Shown piece by piece: positions 35,958-43,563 of a stretch of 64,000 nt of DNA; the first letter of the stretch is position 1, and the number at the start of each line of letters is the position of its first letter. This stretch comes from JAZKAR01 sp040389065 (lineage in GTDB: Bacteria; Pseudomonadota; Gammaproteobacteria; Burkholderiales; Casimicrobiaceae), in contig JAZKAR010000017.1 of the NCBI GenBank assembly GCA_040389065.1, forward strand, positions 1-64,000, given 5' to 3'. The translations under genes and the position numbers were made by a program. The notes beneath the pieces are model-generated. The model saw only the letters and a program-made list of their open reading frames with translations, was not told the DNA's origin and did no database searches.

Positions 35958-36863
35958 TTACCCTGCGATAACAGCGCCTTCAGCTTCAGCAATAATTTCC
36001 TGAATAATATCCCAGCGCTCTTCGGTAATTTTTCCAGCGCTAATTGCTTCAGTAAAAGCACAATCTGGCTCACGATCATGCTGGCAATTGCGGAAGCGGC
36101 ATTTACCTAAATAAGGGGCAAAATCAGGGCAGGAAGCAAGTATTTCTTGTTGAGAAAGCCCTTTTACTCCAAAGGTCTGCATACCAGGAGAATCCATTAC
36201 CGCAGTTTGGCGCGCTTCATCAAGCCAGTACAGCTGTGTTGTTGTCGTTGTATGCCGACCGCTTCCCATTGCTTCAGAAAGCTCTCGTGTTGAGAGATTT
36301 AATCCTGGAATTAATGCATTAATAATAGAAGATTTACCAGCGCCCGATTGCCCAATAAGAACCGTTGTTTTATGTTGTAATGGCTCTCTAATTGCCTCAA
36401 TTTCACTATCTTGTGCAGAGACTTCTATCACAGTAATACCGAGATTACGATAACGCGGTATCCATTCCCACAAAGGATGCTCAGGTAAATGCTGTGCTAA
36501 ATCTCGTTTATTAACGATAAGTACAAAATTCACTTTTTGTACGTGCGCCACCAGTATCCAACGCATGAGTAAGGATTCACTGGGCAATGGATCCCATGCT
36601 AATACACCAAATACCTGATCAACATTTGCTGCAATTGTTTTAGTACGCACTTCATCACGGCGTGAAAATACGTTCTTGCGAGGATGGCATTTTTCTACTA
36701 CACCTTCAAGACCTGAAATAATGGAGATATCAACCCAATCTCCGCATACCACTTGAAGCTGCTGACGCCGCGCATGACACAAAACAATTTCTTGCGATGC
36801 TGGCAACCAAACATTTGCTCGTTTACCTTGCCGTGCAATTACTTGTCCATAATATTGAGACAT
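35958..36863 (-). CDS. rsgA: Ribosome small-subunit-dependent GTPase A
   Basis: A 301-residue circularly permuted GTPase that proofreads late 30S maturation. An N-terminal OB-fold (GQVIARQGKRANVWL) is followed by the permuted G motifs: G4 NKRDL, then G1 GQSGAGKSSIINAL, then G3 DSPGM. The C-terminal zinc-binding Cys/His cluster is CRFRNCQHDREPDCAF. All are intact. Its start overlaps the stop of the MgtC-family gene by one base (TAATG). Confidence 0.96.
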   Translation of the reverse strand: MSQYYGQVIARQGKRANVWLPASQEIVLCHARRQQLQVVCGDWVDISIISGLEGVVEKCHPRKNVFSRRDEVRTKTIAANVDQVFGVLAWDPLPSESLLMRWILVAHVQKVNFVLIVNKRDLAQHLPEHPLWEWIPRYRNLGITVIEVSAQDSEIEAIREPLQHKTTVLIGQSGAGKSSIINALIPGLNLSTRELSEAMGSGRHTTTTTQLYWLDEARQTAVMDSPGMQTFGVKGLSQQEILASCPDFAPYLGKCRFRNCQHDREPDCAFTEAISAGKITEERWDIIQEIIAEAEGAVIAG

Positions 36864-37663
36864 TAGACTTCTTCTTCATTTTCATTGTCATTATTCTGAG
36901 TATGCCAGCTAGCCGACGCCACGCCTTTTTCAATACTAATATTTCCCACAAACTGTTCTAACTGATTTGAAATGGATTCTAGTTGAGAAGGTTTAGGATT
37001 ATAGGTCACTAACATTGCGCTTAATCGTACAAAATTAGCATCTTCGAGATCTTTTTCAGTATGCAGCGATCGCAACATCAAAGGAACATTTCCCAACATA
37101 TTTAACACTGATTTTCGAATCAGTTGTTCTTCACGCTTTCTACATCTCAATATCACCTGATAAAACAACTCACCCGCAACAGCAGGTTCTTCAGGCGTTT
37201 CATTCGCTAACGTAACAGGCGCTGTTGATAGCGTTCTTCTTGATATAAAACGATTAATGCTACCTGAAATATTCTTTAACACTATATTCGCACATAAAAT
37301 CAATAAGGTACCAACGGTAGCAGCATCAGCCTCACCTACACCGCACAATACCCCAATAGCAGAAGAACACCATAAGGTTGCTGCAGTACTTAGCCCGCGC
37401 ACTTTCGCGCCATCCTTCATAATAACACCAGCCCCAACAAAACCGATGCCTGATACAATTTGCCCAATAACACGGCCTTGATGTGTCAAGATTCCTGAAT
37501 CAAAACCACATGACAATACAAATAAAGCAGCGCCCAACGATACTAGCGCATTGGTACGCAAACCCGTTGTACATTGCCTGAACTGCCGCTCAATCCCAAT
37601 TAATGTTCCTAAAAATAACGCAATAAGAGCACGCATCGTAAACAGATGCAAATCAATAATCAT
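36863..37663 (-). CDS. MgtC/SapB family membrane protein
   Basis: A 266-residue protein: five hydrophobic helices (LIALFLGTLIGIERQFRQ, then LVSLGAALFVLSCG, then IVSGIGFVGAGVIMKDG, then GLSTAATLWCSSAIGVLCG) followed by a cytoplasmic ACT-like C-terminal domain. The MTTGLRTNALVSxGAA-type and GFVGAGVI signatures define MgtC. Some members inhibit F-type ATP synthase and aid survival at low magnesium or in macrophages; others are poorly understood. It is translationally coupled to rsgA downstream. An element copy lies about 60 bases upstream of its start. Confidence 0.9.
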   Translation of the reverse strand: MIIDLHLFTMRALIALFLGTLIGIERQFRQCTTGLRTNALVSLGAALFVLSCGFDSGILTHQGRVIGQIVSGIGFVGAGVIMKDGAKVRGLSTAATLWCSSAIGVLCGVGEADAATVGTLLILCANIVLKNISGSINRFISRRTLSTAPVTLANETPEEPAVAGELFYQVILRCRKREEQLIRKSVLNMLGNVPLMLRSLHTEKDLEDANFVRLSAMLVTYNPKPSQLESISNQLEQFVGNISIEKGVASASWHTQNNDNENEEEV

Positions 37664-37721
37664 CGCACTCCCCCTCCAGTAAGCATTTTATTTTCTAAAC
37701 TGTAGACTCATTTGGCTCATT

Positions 37722-37842
37722 TAGAAGTTACGCAGTTAAGTTTTATCAAGGCATGCGTTGCCCTGCATAGCAACGCAGACACTATGTATAGCAAGCTGGC
37801 AAGTTGCTAACACGTTGAGAAAACTCAATTGCGTAACTTCTA
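37722..37842 (+). repeat. Nested-palindrome element, copy E
   Basis: Outer arms TAGAAGTTACGCAGTTAA and CAATTGCGTAACTTCTA pair almost perfectly. Forward orientation, with TATCAAGGCATGCGTTGCCC and ATAGCAACGCAGACA. The right inner arm GCGGGG has been lost, so the centre pairs poorly. Lies upstream of the MgtC-family gene. Confidence 0.88.
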
Positions 37843-38198
37843 ATTATTATAAGTAGACTAATACAACATTGTTCTAATACCTTATCTCAATCATTTAGGA
37901 ATTTTGAGGCATCGAAATCGACATATTTTTTGTAGGGCAAGGCATGAAGAGGCATCATAACGATTGCTACAGCTAAGCAACCAACCCAGCGAGACGAGAA
38001 AAGATACGATGGATACCTTTCAAAATGATAGCGACAAGGTACTAGAAAGCATGGCAATATTGCGTAAAGTTTAATCACTTACGACATGTATAACGGTATT
38101 CGCAAGATGGCATGGCGAGATGCCACAACACTAATGAAAAATTTTTATACGCGCACTTACTAGTATGCACGCAAACCCCTACTCTCGAAAACCTATTT
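37843..38198. other. Intergenic region upstream of rnfH
   Basis: About 355 bp. A 63-codon minus-strand frame (37887-38078) with a start but no ribosome site or family likeness is present; I do not call it a gene. ratA, often beside rnfH, is not here. Confidence 0.4.
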
Positions 38199-38507
38199 AT
38201 GGCAGAACCCTTTAATTTCCATCTTATTCAAATAGAAATCGTTTATGCTCTGCCAGAACGGTGTACCCGTATAGTGATCAACGTGCCTGATGGCAGCACA
38301 GTTCAAATAGCATTAGAACGCTCCAACTTCTTCTCGCAATACCCCGAGCTTTCGTTAGAAACAATAGCAGTCGGTATTTTTGGACACCCTGTTGCGCTAT
38401 CTTATAACTTACATGATCAAGACCGTATTGAAATTTATCGTCCTTTAACAATGGATCCTAAAACACGAAGGCGATTACGGCATGAAGCCAAAGGTTCACT
38501 CAAATAA
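38199..38507 (+). CDS. rnfH: RnfH family ubiquitin-like protein
   Basis: A 102-residue beta-grasp protein of the RnfH (UPF0125) family. Characteristic stretches are IQIEIVYALPER near the start, AVGIFGHPVALSYNLHDQDRIEIYRPL and the terminal DPKTRRRLRHE. The function is unsettled; the family is linked by context to the RatA/SmpB neighbourhood and to Rnf complexes. I chose the ATG at 38199 because family members start just before this segment; a longer frame to 38112 exists without support. Confidence 0.88.
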   Translation: MAEPFNFHLIQIEIVYALPERCTRIVINVPDGSTVQIALERSNFFSQYPELSLETIAVGIFGHPVALSYNLHDQDRIEIYRPLTMDPKTRRRLRHEAKGSLK

Positions 38508-38701
38508 GCAGGCATACAACATCGCTTCAACAGCGTTCTAGTGTCTGCCTTATTCCTAACAAGCCGTTTGCAATACCTGGCTTTGCTGAAGCAATTTTGC
38601 ATGTATCCTATAAAGAAAACTTAATCTATCTCCAAGCATCTTAGAGACTTCGTTACAATAGAAGGCATCTCTTCCTTTTCCGCACTTAGTAGGCCTACAC
38701 G

Positions 38702-39898
38702 ATGAAAAAAAAAATAGCCGTTTTCTTTGGTGGTTTATCCTGCGAACATGATGTTAGCGTACTAACTGGATTACAAATTCTCGAAGCCCTTGACCCTACC
38801 CGTTATGAAGCGTTTCCTGTTTATGTGGCACTTGATGGGCGCTGGTATGTAGGCGATGCATTACGCCAGCGTAAAAACTATATGCTATCTTCCCAAACAA
38901 TTGAAACCCTAGATACCGTTATGCTTCCTGTTGGCGCTACTACCTTAGGCAGCCAATATAAATTGGTTTCTACCAAACCTTCAGGGCTATTTAAACGCGC
39001 GGTAAATGAATATACCTTCGATGCAGTATTACCTTCCTTTCATGGAACTGGCGGCGAAGATGGCGCTTTTCAAGGCTTGCTGCGTTGGTTAGGCATTCCC
39101 TTTTTAGGGTGCGATATTCTTCCGGCGGCTTTATTTATGAATAAAAAAATGAGCAAATCCATTTTTTTACAACTGCAATTACCTACCTTACCGTACGTTG
39201 CTCTCTCACGAACTGTTAATCTGGATATCTTAGAAACACAGATTAAAGATTTACAATTCCCACTTTGCGTCAAGCCCTGCAATTTAGGAAGCAGTGTGGG
39301 CGTATCGAAAGCTGCCAATATTGATGAACTTAAAACAGCGCTATTAAAAGTTTTCAAGATTGACCATACAGCAATGCTTGAGCCCTTTGTCGAAGATCTG
39401 GTGGAATATAATGTTGCAGTAAGCCGTGCATTTGGTGAAACCCGCATTTCGGCCATAGAGCGGCCAGAACGTAAATCAAACGTTCTCGATTTTAAAGATA
39501 AATATCTTTCAGGCGGTGATGTTTATAACAAACTTGGCAATAAACTGGCTCAAGGTGAAAATGCAGGCATGCAAACAGCAACACGCACACTGAACCCTAG
39601 TGAGCTAGGCGAAACGCGTCGTAATATTATTACGCAAGCCGCCACAGCAATAGCCGAATCCACCGATTTAACAGGAACAGTACGCATCGATTTTCTGGCG
39701 CAAAGCTCTTCTGAAGCTATATGGGTGAATGAAGTCAATACATTCCCAGGCTCTTTAAGTTATTTTTTATGGGAAGCAGCTGCACCTAAAGTTCGTTTTT
39801 CTGATCTGCTCAACCAACTGTTGGATGAAGCATTTGCCCGCCCACCGCTTGGAGTATTTGACCCTGTTCAGGCAGGTACTGCTATTTTTAGGCGTTAA
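38702..39898 (+). CDS. ddl: D-alanine--D-alanine ligase family ATP-grasp enzyme
   Basis: A 398-residue ATP-grasp ligase. It opens KKIAVFFGGLSCEHDVS, with FHGTGGEDGAFQGLLRWLGIPFLGC, the ATP-grasp Lys in CVKPCNLGSSVGVSKA, the EPFVEDLVEYNVAV segment and the Mg-binding end VRIDFLAQ then WVNEVNTFPGSLSYFLWE. It is longer than the usual 300-370 residues, and PGSLSYFLWE replaces the common PGFTxxSMxP. That form occurs in a divergent Ddl branch; D-Ala-D-Ala synthesis is likely but another D-Ala-X or dipeptide product is possible. It is not in an mur/fts cluster, where the essential copy is often found, so a second ddl may exist. Confidence 0.82.
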   Translation: MKKKIAVFFGGLSCEHDVSVLTGLQILEALDPTRYEAFPVYVALDGRWYVGDALRQRKNYMLSSQTIETLDTVMLPVGATTLGSQYKLVSTKPSGLFKRAVNEYTFDAVLPSFHGTGGEDGAFQGLLRWLGIPFLGCDILPAALFMNKKMSKSIFLQLQLPTLPYVALSRTVNLDILETQIKDLQFPLCVKPCNLGSSVGVSKAANIDELKTALLKVFKIDHTAMLEPFVEDLVEYNVAVSRAFGETRISAIERPERKSNVLDFKDKYLSGGDVYNKLGNKLAQGENAGMQTATRTLNPSELGETRRNIITQAATAIAESTDLTGTVRIDFLAQSSSEAIWVNEVNTFPGSLSYFLWEAAAPKVRFSDLLNQLLDEAFARPPLGVFDPVQAGTAIFRR

Positions 39899-39976
39899 TC
39901 ATCTACCGTTTGAACAATTCTCTGATGTTATGCTTGCGCTGAATGTTACGGTTTAAAAAAGCTGTAAAAGAAACCC

Positions 39977-40004
39977 AAAAAGGCAGATATAACATCTGCC
40001 TTTT
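39977..40004 (+). terminator. Rho-independent terminator after ddl
   Basis: AAAAGGCAGAT pairs perfectly with ATCTGCCTTTT around ATAAC, about 80 bases after the ddl stop. The A and T tracts at the base make it bidirectional. Confidence 0.8.
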
Positions 40005-40011
40005 GAAATAT

Positions 40012-40027
40012 TAGAAGCTGTGCAGTT
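40012..40027 (+). repeat. Solo end of the nested-palindrome element
   Basis: TAGAAGCTGTGCAGTT matches the left arm of the family, followed at once by AGGTTCTAA. The core and right arm are missing, so this is a deletion remnant or half copy directly after the ddl terminator. Confidence 0.55.
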
Positions 40028-40370
40028 AGGTTCTAATATTTCAAAATTTATTAAAGATATTTGTAACCTAAGTAAGTCTCCTAAAGAAAAAATCTAGCCT
40101 CTTATTTACCGATTAGGCTGCAATATCTCCTTGCTAACAAACCAATTTCGTGTACTTCTTTACGATTATTCAGTTCCGCATTCACTCTGCCGATAGTGAT
40201 TAGAATGCCACGTAAAAGCCTCGAAACGGTATGTGTTTTTTAAACAGTACGTGCTTTCATGCTCTAGAGTTTAGAGAGATGTAACATACCTCGGTATCAT
40301 CTTTGATTCTCTAGCGATAAAAAAAGATTTAAAAAAATAAGCAATGCTGGGAAAGAAGGAGATTAAGCAC
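40028..40370. other. Region upstream of the chemotaxis operon
   Basis: About 340 bp without a gene, presumably holding the che promoter. GCCGATAG at 40189 resembles a flagellar sigma-28 minus-10 box, but no matching minus-35 lies at the right spacing, so it is not claimed. Confidence 0.4.
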
Positions 40371-41345
40371 ATGTCGTCCCAATTGATGAAAAATATCGAA
40401 GCGCGCACGAAGCTTGCGGGGACAAACAAGCTTGAGATTCTTCTATTTACGTTAGGGCTTGACCCGCGTACACAGCGCAAAGAAACCTATGGCATTAATG
40501 TATTTAAAGTACGTGAAGTGCTTCGTGTACCCCCTATTACACGCGCTCCTGATATGCCTACTTCTGTTGAAGGTATGGTCAGTTTACGCGGCAGCCTGGT
40601 TCCTGTGATTGATTTAGCTAAGTTGGTCGGGATTAGTCATGAAGATCGCTTACCTATTATGATCGTCACTGAATATAACGGGCATACTCAAGGCTTTCTG
40701 GTTGAGGCAGTGGATACCATTCTTCGATTAGATTGGTCTGCCATGCGTGTGCCTCCTGAAATGCTGATTAATCAAACGGGCGGCATGGTTACATCTGTCA
40801 CTGAATTACACGACGGTCGGCTAGTGATGATGATGGATGTAGAAAAAATCCTATCTGAAACGGTTCCTACCTATAACGATGAATATTTATATCGTAACCT
40901 TAAGCCGATTGGCATTAATAAAACTGTCTTTTTTACAGATGATTCAACGACTGCCCGCCGCCAGGTTGAAAAAACGCTTCAAGCGATTGGCATCAAATAT
41001 CAATTTTCGATTAATGGAAAACTCGCCTGGCAAGAACTAAGCAAAATTGCTGACTTTGCAGAAGCGGCAGGCCGCCCTACCTCAGATTTTATTCAGCTCA
41101 TTTTAACAGATATAGAAATGCCAGAAATGGACGGCTTTATGTTGGTTAAAAAGATTAAAGCCGATGGTCGTTTTACCAATATTCCCGTCGTCATGCACTC
41201 CTCTCTTTCTAGTGACCAAAACCAACAACTCGGTCTCGCTATTGGTGCAGACGCTTATGTTGCTAAATTTGACTCTCAAAAACTCGCTGAAATTATGACG
41301 CGCTTTTTGCTGAAGGAAAGCGATGCGAATGGACAGGGAGCATAA
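40371..41345 (+). CDS. cheV: CheV-type chemotaxis coupling protein (CheW-receiver fusion), copy 1
   Basis: A 324-residue fusion. Residues 1 to about 175 are a CheW domain (LEILLFTLGL, GINVFKVREVLRVPPITRAP, MVSLRGSLVPVIDLAKL) that bridges receptors and CheA. The rest is a receiver domain: acidic DDS, phospho-acceptor Asp in LILTDIEMPEMDG, MHSSLSS and Lys in YVAKFD. The start at 40371 follows AAGGAG by nine bases; an ATG at 40344 lacks one. It heads a five-gene operon; the next gene, four bases away, is a paralogue. Phosphorylation of the receiver probably tunes adaptation. Confidence 0.93.
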   Translation: MSSQLMKNIEARTKLAGTNKLEILLFTLGLDPRTQRKETYGINVFKVREVLRVPPITRAPDMPTSVEGMVSLRGSLVPVIDLAKLVGISHEDRLPIMIVTEYNGHTQGFLVEAVDTILRLDWSAMRVPPEMLINQTGGMVTSVTELHDGRLVMMMDVEKILSETVPTYNDEYLYRNLKPIGINKTVFFTDDSTTARRQVEKTLQAIGIKYQFSINGKLAWQELSKIADFAEAAGRPTSDFIQLILTDIEMPEMDGFMLVKKIKADGRFTNIPVVMHSSLSSDQNQQLGLAIGADAYVAKFDSQKLAEIMTRFLLKESDANGQGA

Positions 41346-41348
41346 GCG

Positions 41349-42281
41349 ATGGAAATGAAAAATAGTTTGATTGACAACATTGATGCACGAACCAAATTAG
41401 CGGGTTCCAATAAAATGGAGATTCTGCTGTTTTCTTTAGGTACAAAAGAAATTTTTGGTATTAATGTATTTAAAGTACGAGAAGTCAGTAAAACACCCAG
41501 AATTACTAAAGCACCCTATATGCCTGCAGGTATTGAGGGCGTTATTTCACTTCGCGGTAATATTATTCCTGTTATTAATCTGGGAAAATTTGCGAACCTT
41601 GATAACATACCCAATACCCCCCCTGCCATTATGATCGTTACTGAATATAGCCGTCATACTCAAGGCTTTTTAGTTCATCAGGTCGAACACATTGTTCGGG
41701 TAGACTGGGATATGGTGAAATCGCCTGAAGGTATGCTATCAGGTAGCGATGCTTTAATAACAGCGATTACCGAACTCCCCGATGGGCGGTTAATCTCTAT
41801 TTTAGATGTTGAGCAAATTTTAGCCAATGCCTATGGCGAAGACTCTATTTTCTCGATGGATCCTATTGTTAATGGGGAAAACTATACTGTATTTTTTGTT
41901 GATGATTCTGCAGTTGCTCGTAAAATGATTAGCGGTGTGCTTGATCAACTTTCAATTCGCTATCACCAAGCTAATAATGGGTTAGATGGCTGGAATAAAT
42001 TGGATAGCTTAGCGTCTCGCGCCCAGCGTGCTGGGGAAAGCTTACGAGAATCGCTTCAGTTGATTCTTGTAGATGCCGAAATGCCTGAAATGGATGGTTA
42101 TGTTTTAACCAAGCAAATTAAATCTGATCAACGTTTCCAAGGTATTCCTATCATTATGCATTCATCACTTTCTTCAGAAGCTAACCGGGCAATGGGTAAA
42201 AATGTAGGCGTTGATGCCTATGTTGCCAAATTTGATCCTGAGATTTTAGCTTCCACTATCCGCTCGACCCTTAACCGCTAG
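41349..42281 (+). CDS. cheV: CheV-type chemotaxis coupling protein, copy 2
   Basis: A 310-residue CheW-receiver fusion, a diverged duplicate of the preceding gene. Shared blocks include IDARTKLAGSNKMEILLFSLG, FGINVFKVREVSKTPRITKAP, VISLRGNIIPVINLGKF and the receiver with VDDS, VDAEMPEMDGYVL, MHSSLSSEANR and YVAKFD. The phospho-acceptor Asp and Lys are present, so both copies can be phosphorylated. Two CheVs side by side probably serve different receptor sets or give graded adaptation. The operon has no plain CheW. Confidence 0.93.
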   Translation: MEMKNSLIDNIDARTKLAGSNKMEILLFSLGTKEIFGINVFKVREVSKTPRITKAPYMPAGIEGVISLRGNIIPVINLGKFANLDNIPNTPPAIMIVTEYSRHTQGFLVHQVEHIVRVDWDMVKSPEGMLSGSDALITAITELPDGRLISILDVEQILANAYGEDSIFSMDPIVNGENYTVFFVDDSAVARKMISGVLDQLSIRYHQANNGLDGWNKLDSLASRAQRAGESLRESLQLILVDAEMPEMDGYVLTKQIKSDQRFQGIPIIMHSSLSSEANRAMGKNVGVDAYVAKFDPEILASTIRSTLNR

Positions 42282-42291
42282 GATAATCATC

Positions 42292-42678
42292 ATGGTCGAT
42301 AAAAACCTTAAGTTTCTGGTAGTCGATGATTTCTCTACCATGCGACGCATCATTAGAAACCTCCTGAAAGAGCTCGGCTTTTCAAATGTTGATGAAGCTG
42401 AAGATGGTGCTGTCGGGTTGCAAAAATTACGCTCGGGCAGTTTTCAGTTTGTGATTACTGATTGGAATATGCCTAACATGACTGGCATTCAGTTGCTAAG
42501 AGCCATACGCGCAGAAGCAACATTGCGAACACTACCTGTATTAATGGTAACTGCTGAAGCTAAGAAAGAAAATATTATAGAAGCCGCTCAAGCAGGCGCC
42601 AATGGATATATCGTTAAACCGTTTACCGCAGCGACTCTTGATGAAAAGCTGGGCAAAATTTTCGACAAAATGGGCTAA
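42292..42678 (+). CDS. cheY: Chemotaxis response regulator CheY
   Basis: A 128-residue single receiver domain, the CheY size. LVVDDFSTMRRIIRNLL carries the acidic pair; ITDWNMPNMTG holds the phospho-acceptor Asp; VTAEAKKENII the Thr switch, with GYIVKPFT the Lys. NMPNM and KPFTA match flagellar CheY closely. Phospho-CheY binds the flagellar switch to change rotation. It precedes cheZ, its phosphatase, by 12 bases. Confidence 0.95.
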   Translation: MVDKNLKFLVVDDFSTMRRIIRNLLKELGFSNVDEAEDGAVGLQKLRSGSFQFVITDWNMPNMTGIQLLRAIRAEATLRTLPVLMVTAEAKKENIIEAAQAGANGYIVKPFTAATLDEKLGKIFDKMG

Positions 42679-42690
42679 GGGATATAGACC

Positions 42691-43512
42691 ATGGCAGATC
42701 ACAACCAAACGGATAAAAGCGGCGATAGCGACGAACTCGAAGCCCTCTTCGATAGCATTGCCAGCAGCACAACATCTTCTCCAGAGCCAGACAGCAGCGA
42801 TATGCTAAGCGAAGAAGCAATGATGGCAGCAATGATGGGCGAAGCAGCCCCTTCAACCTCTGCACTTGCTGAAGTTGACCCCAACAGTATAGATCCTGCT
42901 CGGGGTGATGCCATGTTCCAAAGTATTGGTCATTTAACCCGACAGCTTCACGATACCATGCGTGAGTTAGGGTTTGATAAATCAATGGAGAAACTCGCCA
43001 CAGAGCTACCCGATGCCCGTGATCGTCTTAATTATGTAGCCAAAATGACTGAGCAAGCGGCAGAGCGGGTATTAAATGCAACCGATAGTGCTCAGCCTAT
43101 TCAAAATAAACTCGCAAAAGATGCATCGGCTCTTAACGCAAATTGGAACACGCTGTTAACCACTCAAATGAATGCACAAGATGGCGGAAAACAACTCAAA
43201 ACATTAGTTGAATCTACCCAAATGTTTTTAAATCGGGTTCATACAGATACTGAGCAAACAAATAAATATCTAATGGATATTGTGATGGCTCAAGACTTTC
43301 AAGATTTAACAGGGCAAGTTATCAAAAAAATTATCAGCGCTGCTGCTGATCTTGAGGTACGAATGGTTGAGCTGTTAGTGCAGTACACACCTGCCGAAAA
43401 GCGCGACGAAGTAGACTTATTACATGGACCACAAATTAATACTGAAGGAAGAACCGATATTGCTGCAGATCAACAACAAGTTGATGATCTTCTTGCAAGT
43501 TTAGGCTTCTAA
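42691..43512 (+). CDS. cheZ: CheY-P phosphatase CheZ
   Basis: A 273-residue helical protein that dephosphorylates CheY. The catalytic Gln lies in the conserved MAQDFQDLTGQVIKKI. The N-terminal 60 residues are acidic and Ser-rich, and are longer than in E. coli CheZ (214 residues). The C-terminus QQQVDDLLASLGF is the CheY-binding tail. CheZ is limited to beta- and gammaproteobacteria and implies a flagellar system rather than a purely twitching one. Confidence 0.93.
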   Translation: MADHNQTDKSGDSDELEALFDSIASSTTSSPEPDSSDMLSEEAMMAAMMGEAAPSTSALAEVDPNSIDPARGDAMFQSIGHLTRQLHDTMRELGFDKSMEKLATELPDARDRLNYVAKMTEQAAERVLNATDSAQPIQNKLAKDASALNANWNTLLTTQMNAQDGGKQLKTLVESTQMFLNRVHTDTEQTNKYLMDIVMAQDFQDLTGQVIKKIISAAADLEVRMVELLVQYTPAEKRDEVDLLHGPQINTEGRTDIAADQQQVDDLLASLGF

Positions 43513-43563
43513 TCAAAATGATACCGATAAATATTTTAAATAGTGCATTCCCAGGAGGGCTCC

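Noticed and set aside
37887..38078. 63-codon minus-strand frame upstream of rnfH
   Set aside because: No ribosome site, no family likeness, and it lies in a spacer beside an element copy; most likely a chance frame.
40189..40196. GCCGATAG as a flagellar sigma-28 promoter for the che operon
   Set aside because: The minus-10 box fits well, but the sequence at the required upstream spacing (TCAGTTCC) does not resemble TAAAGTTT.
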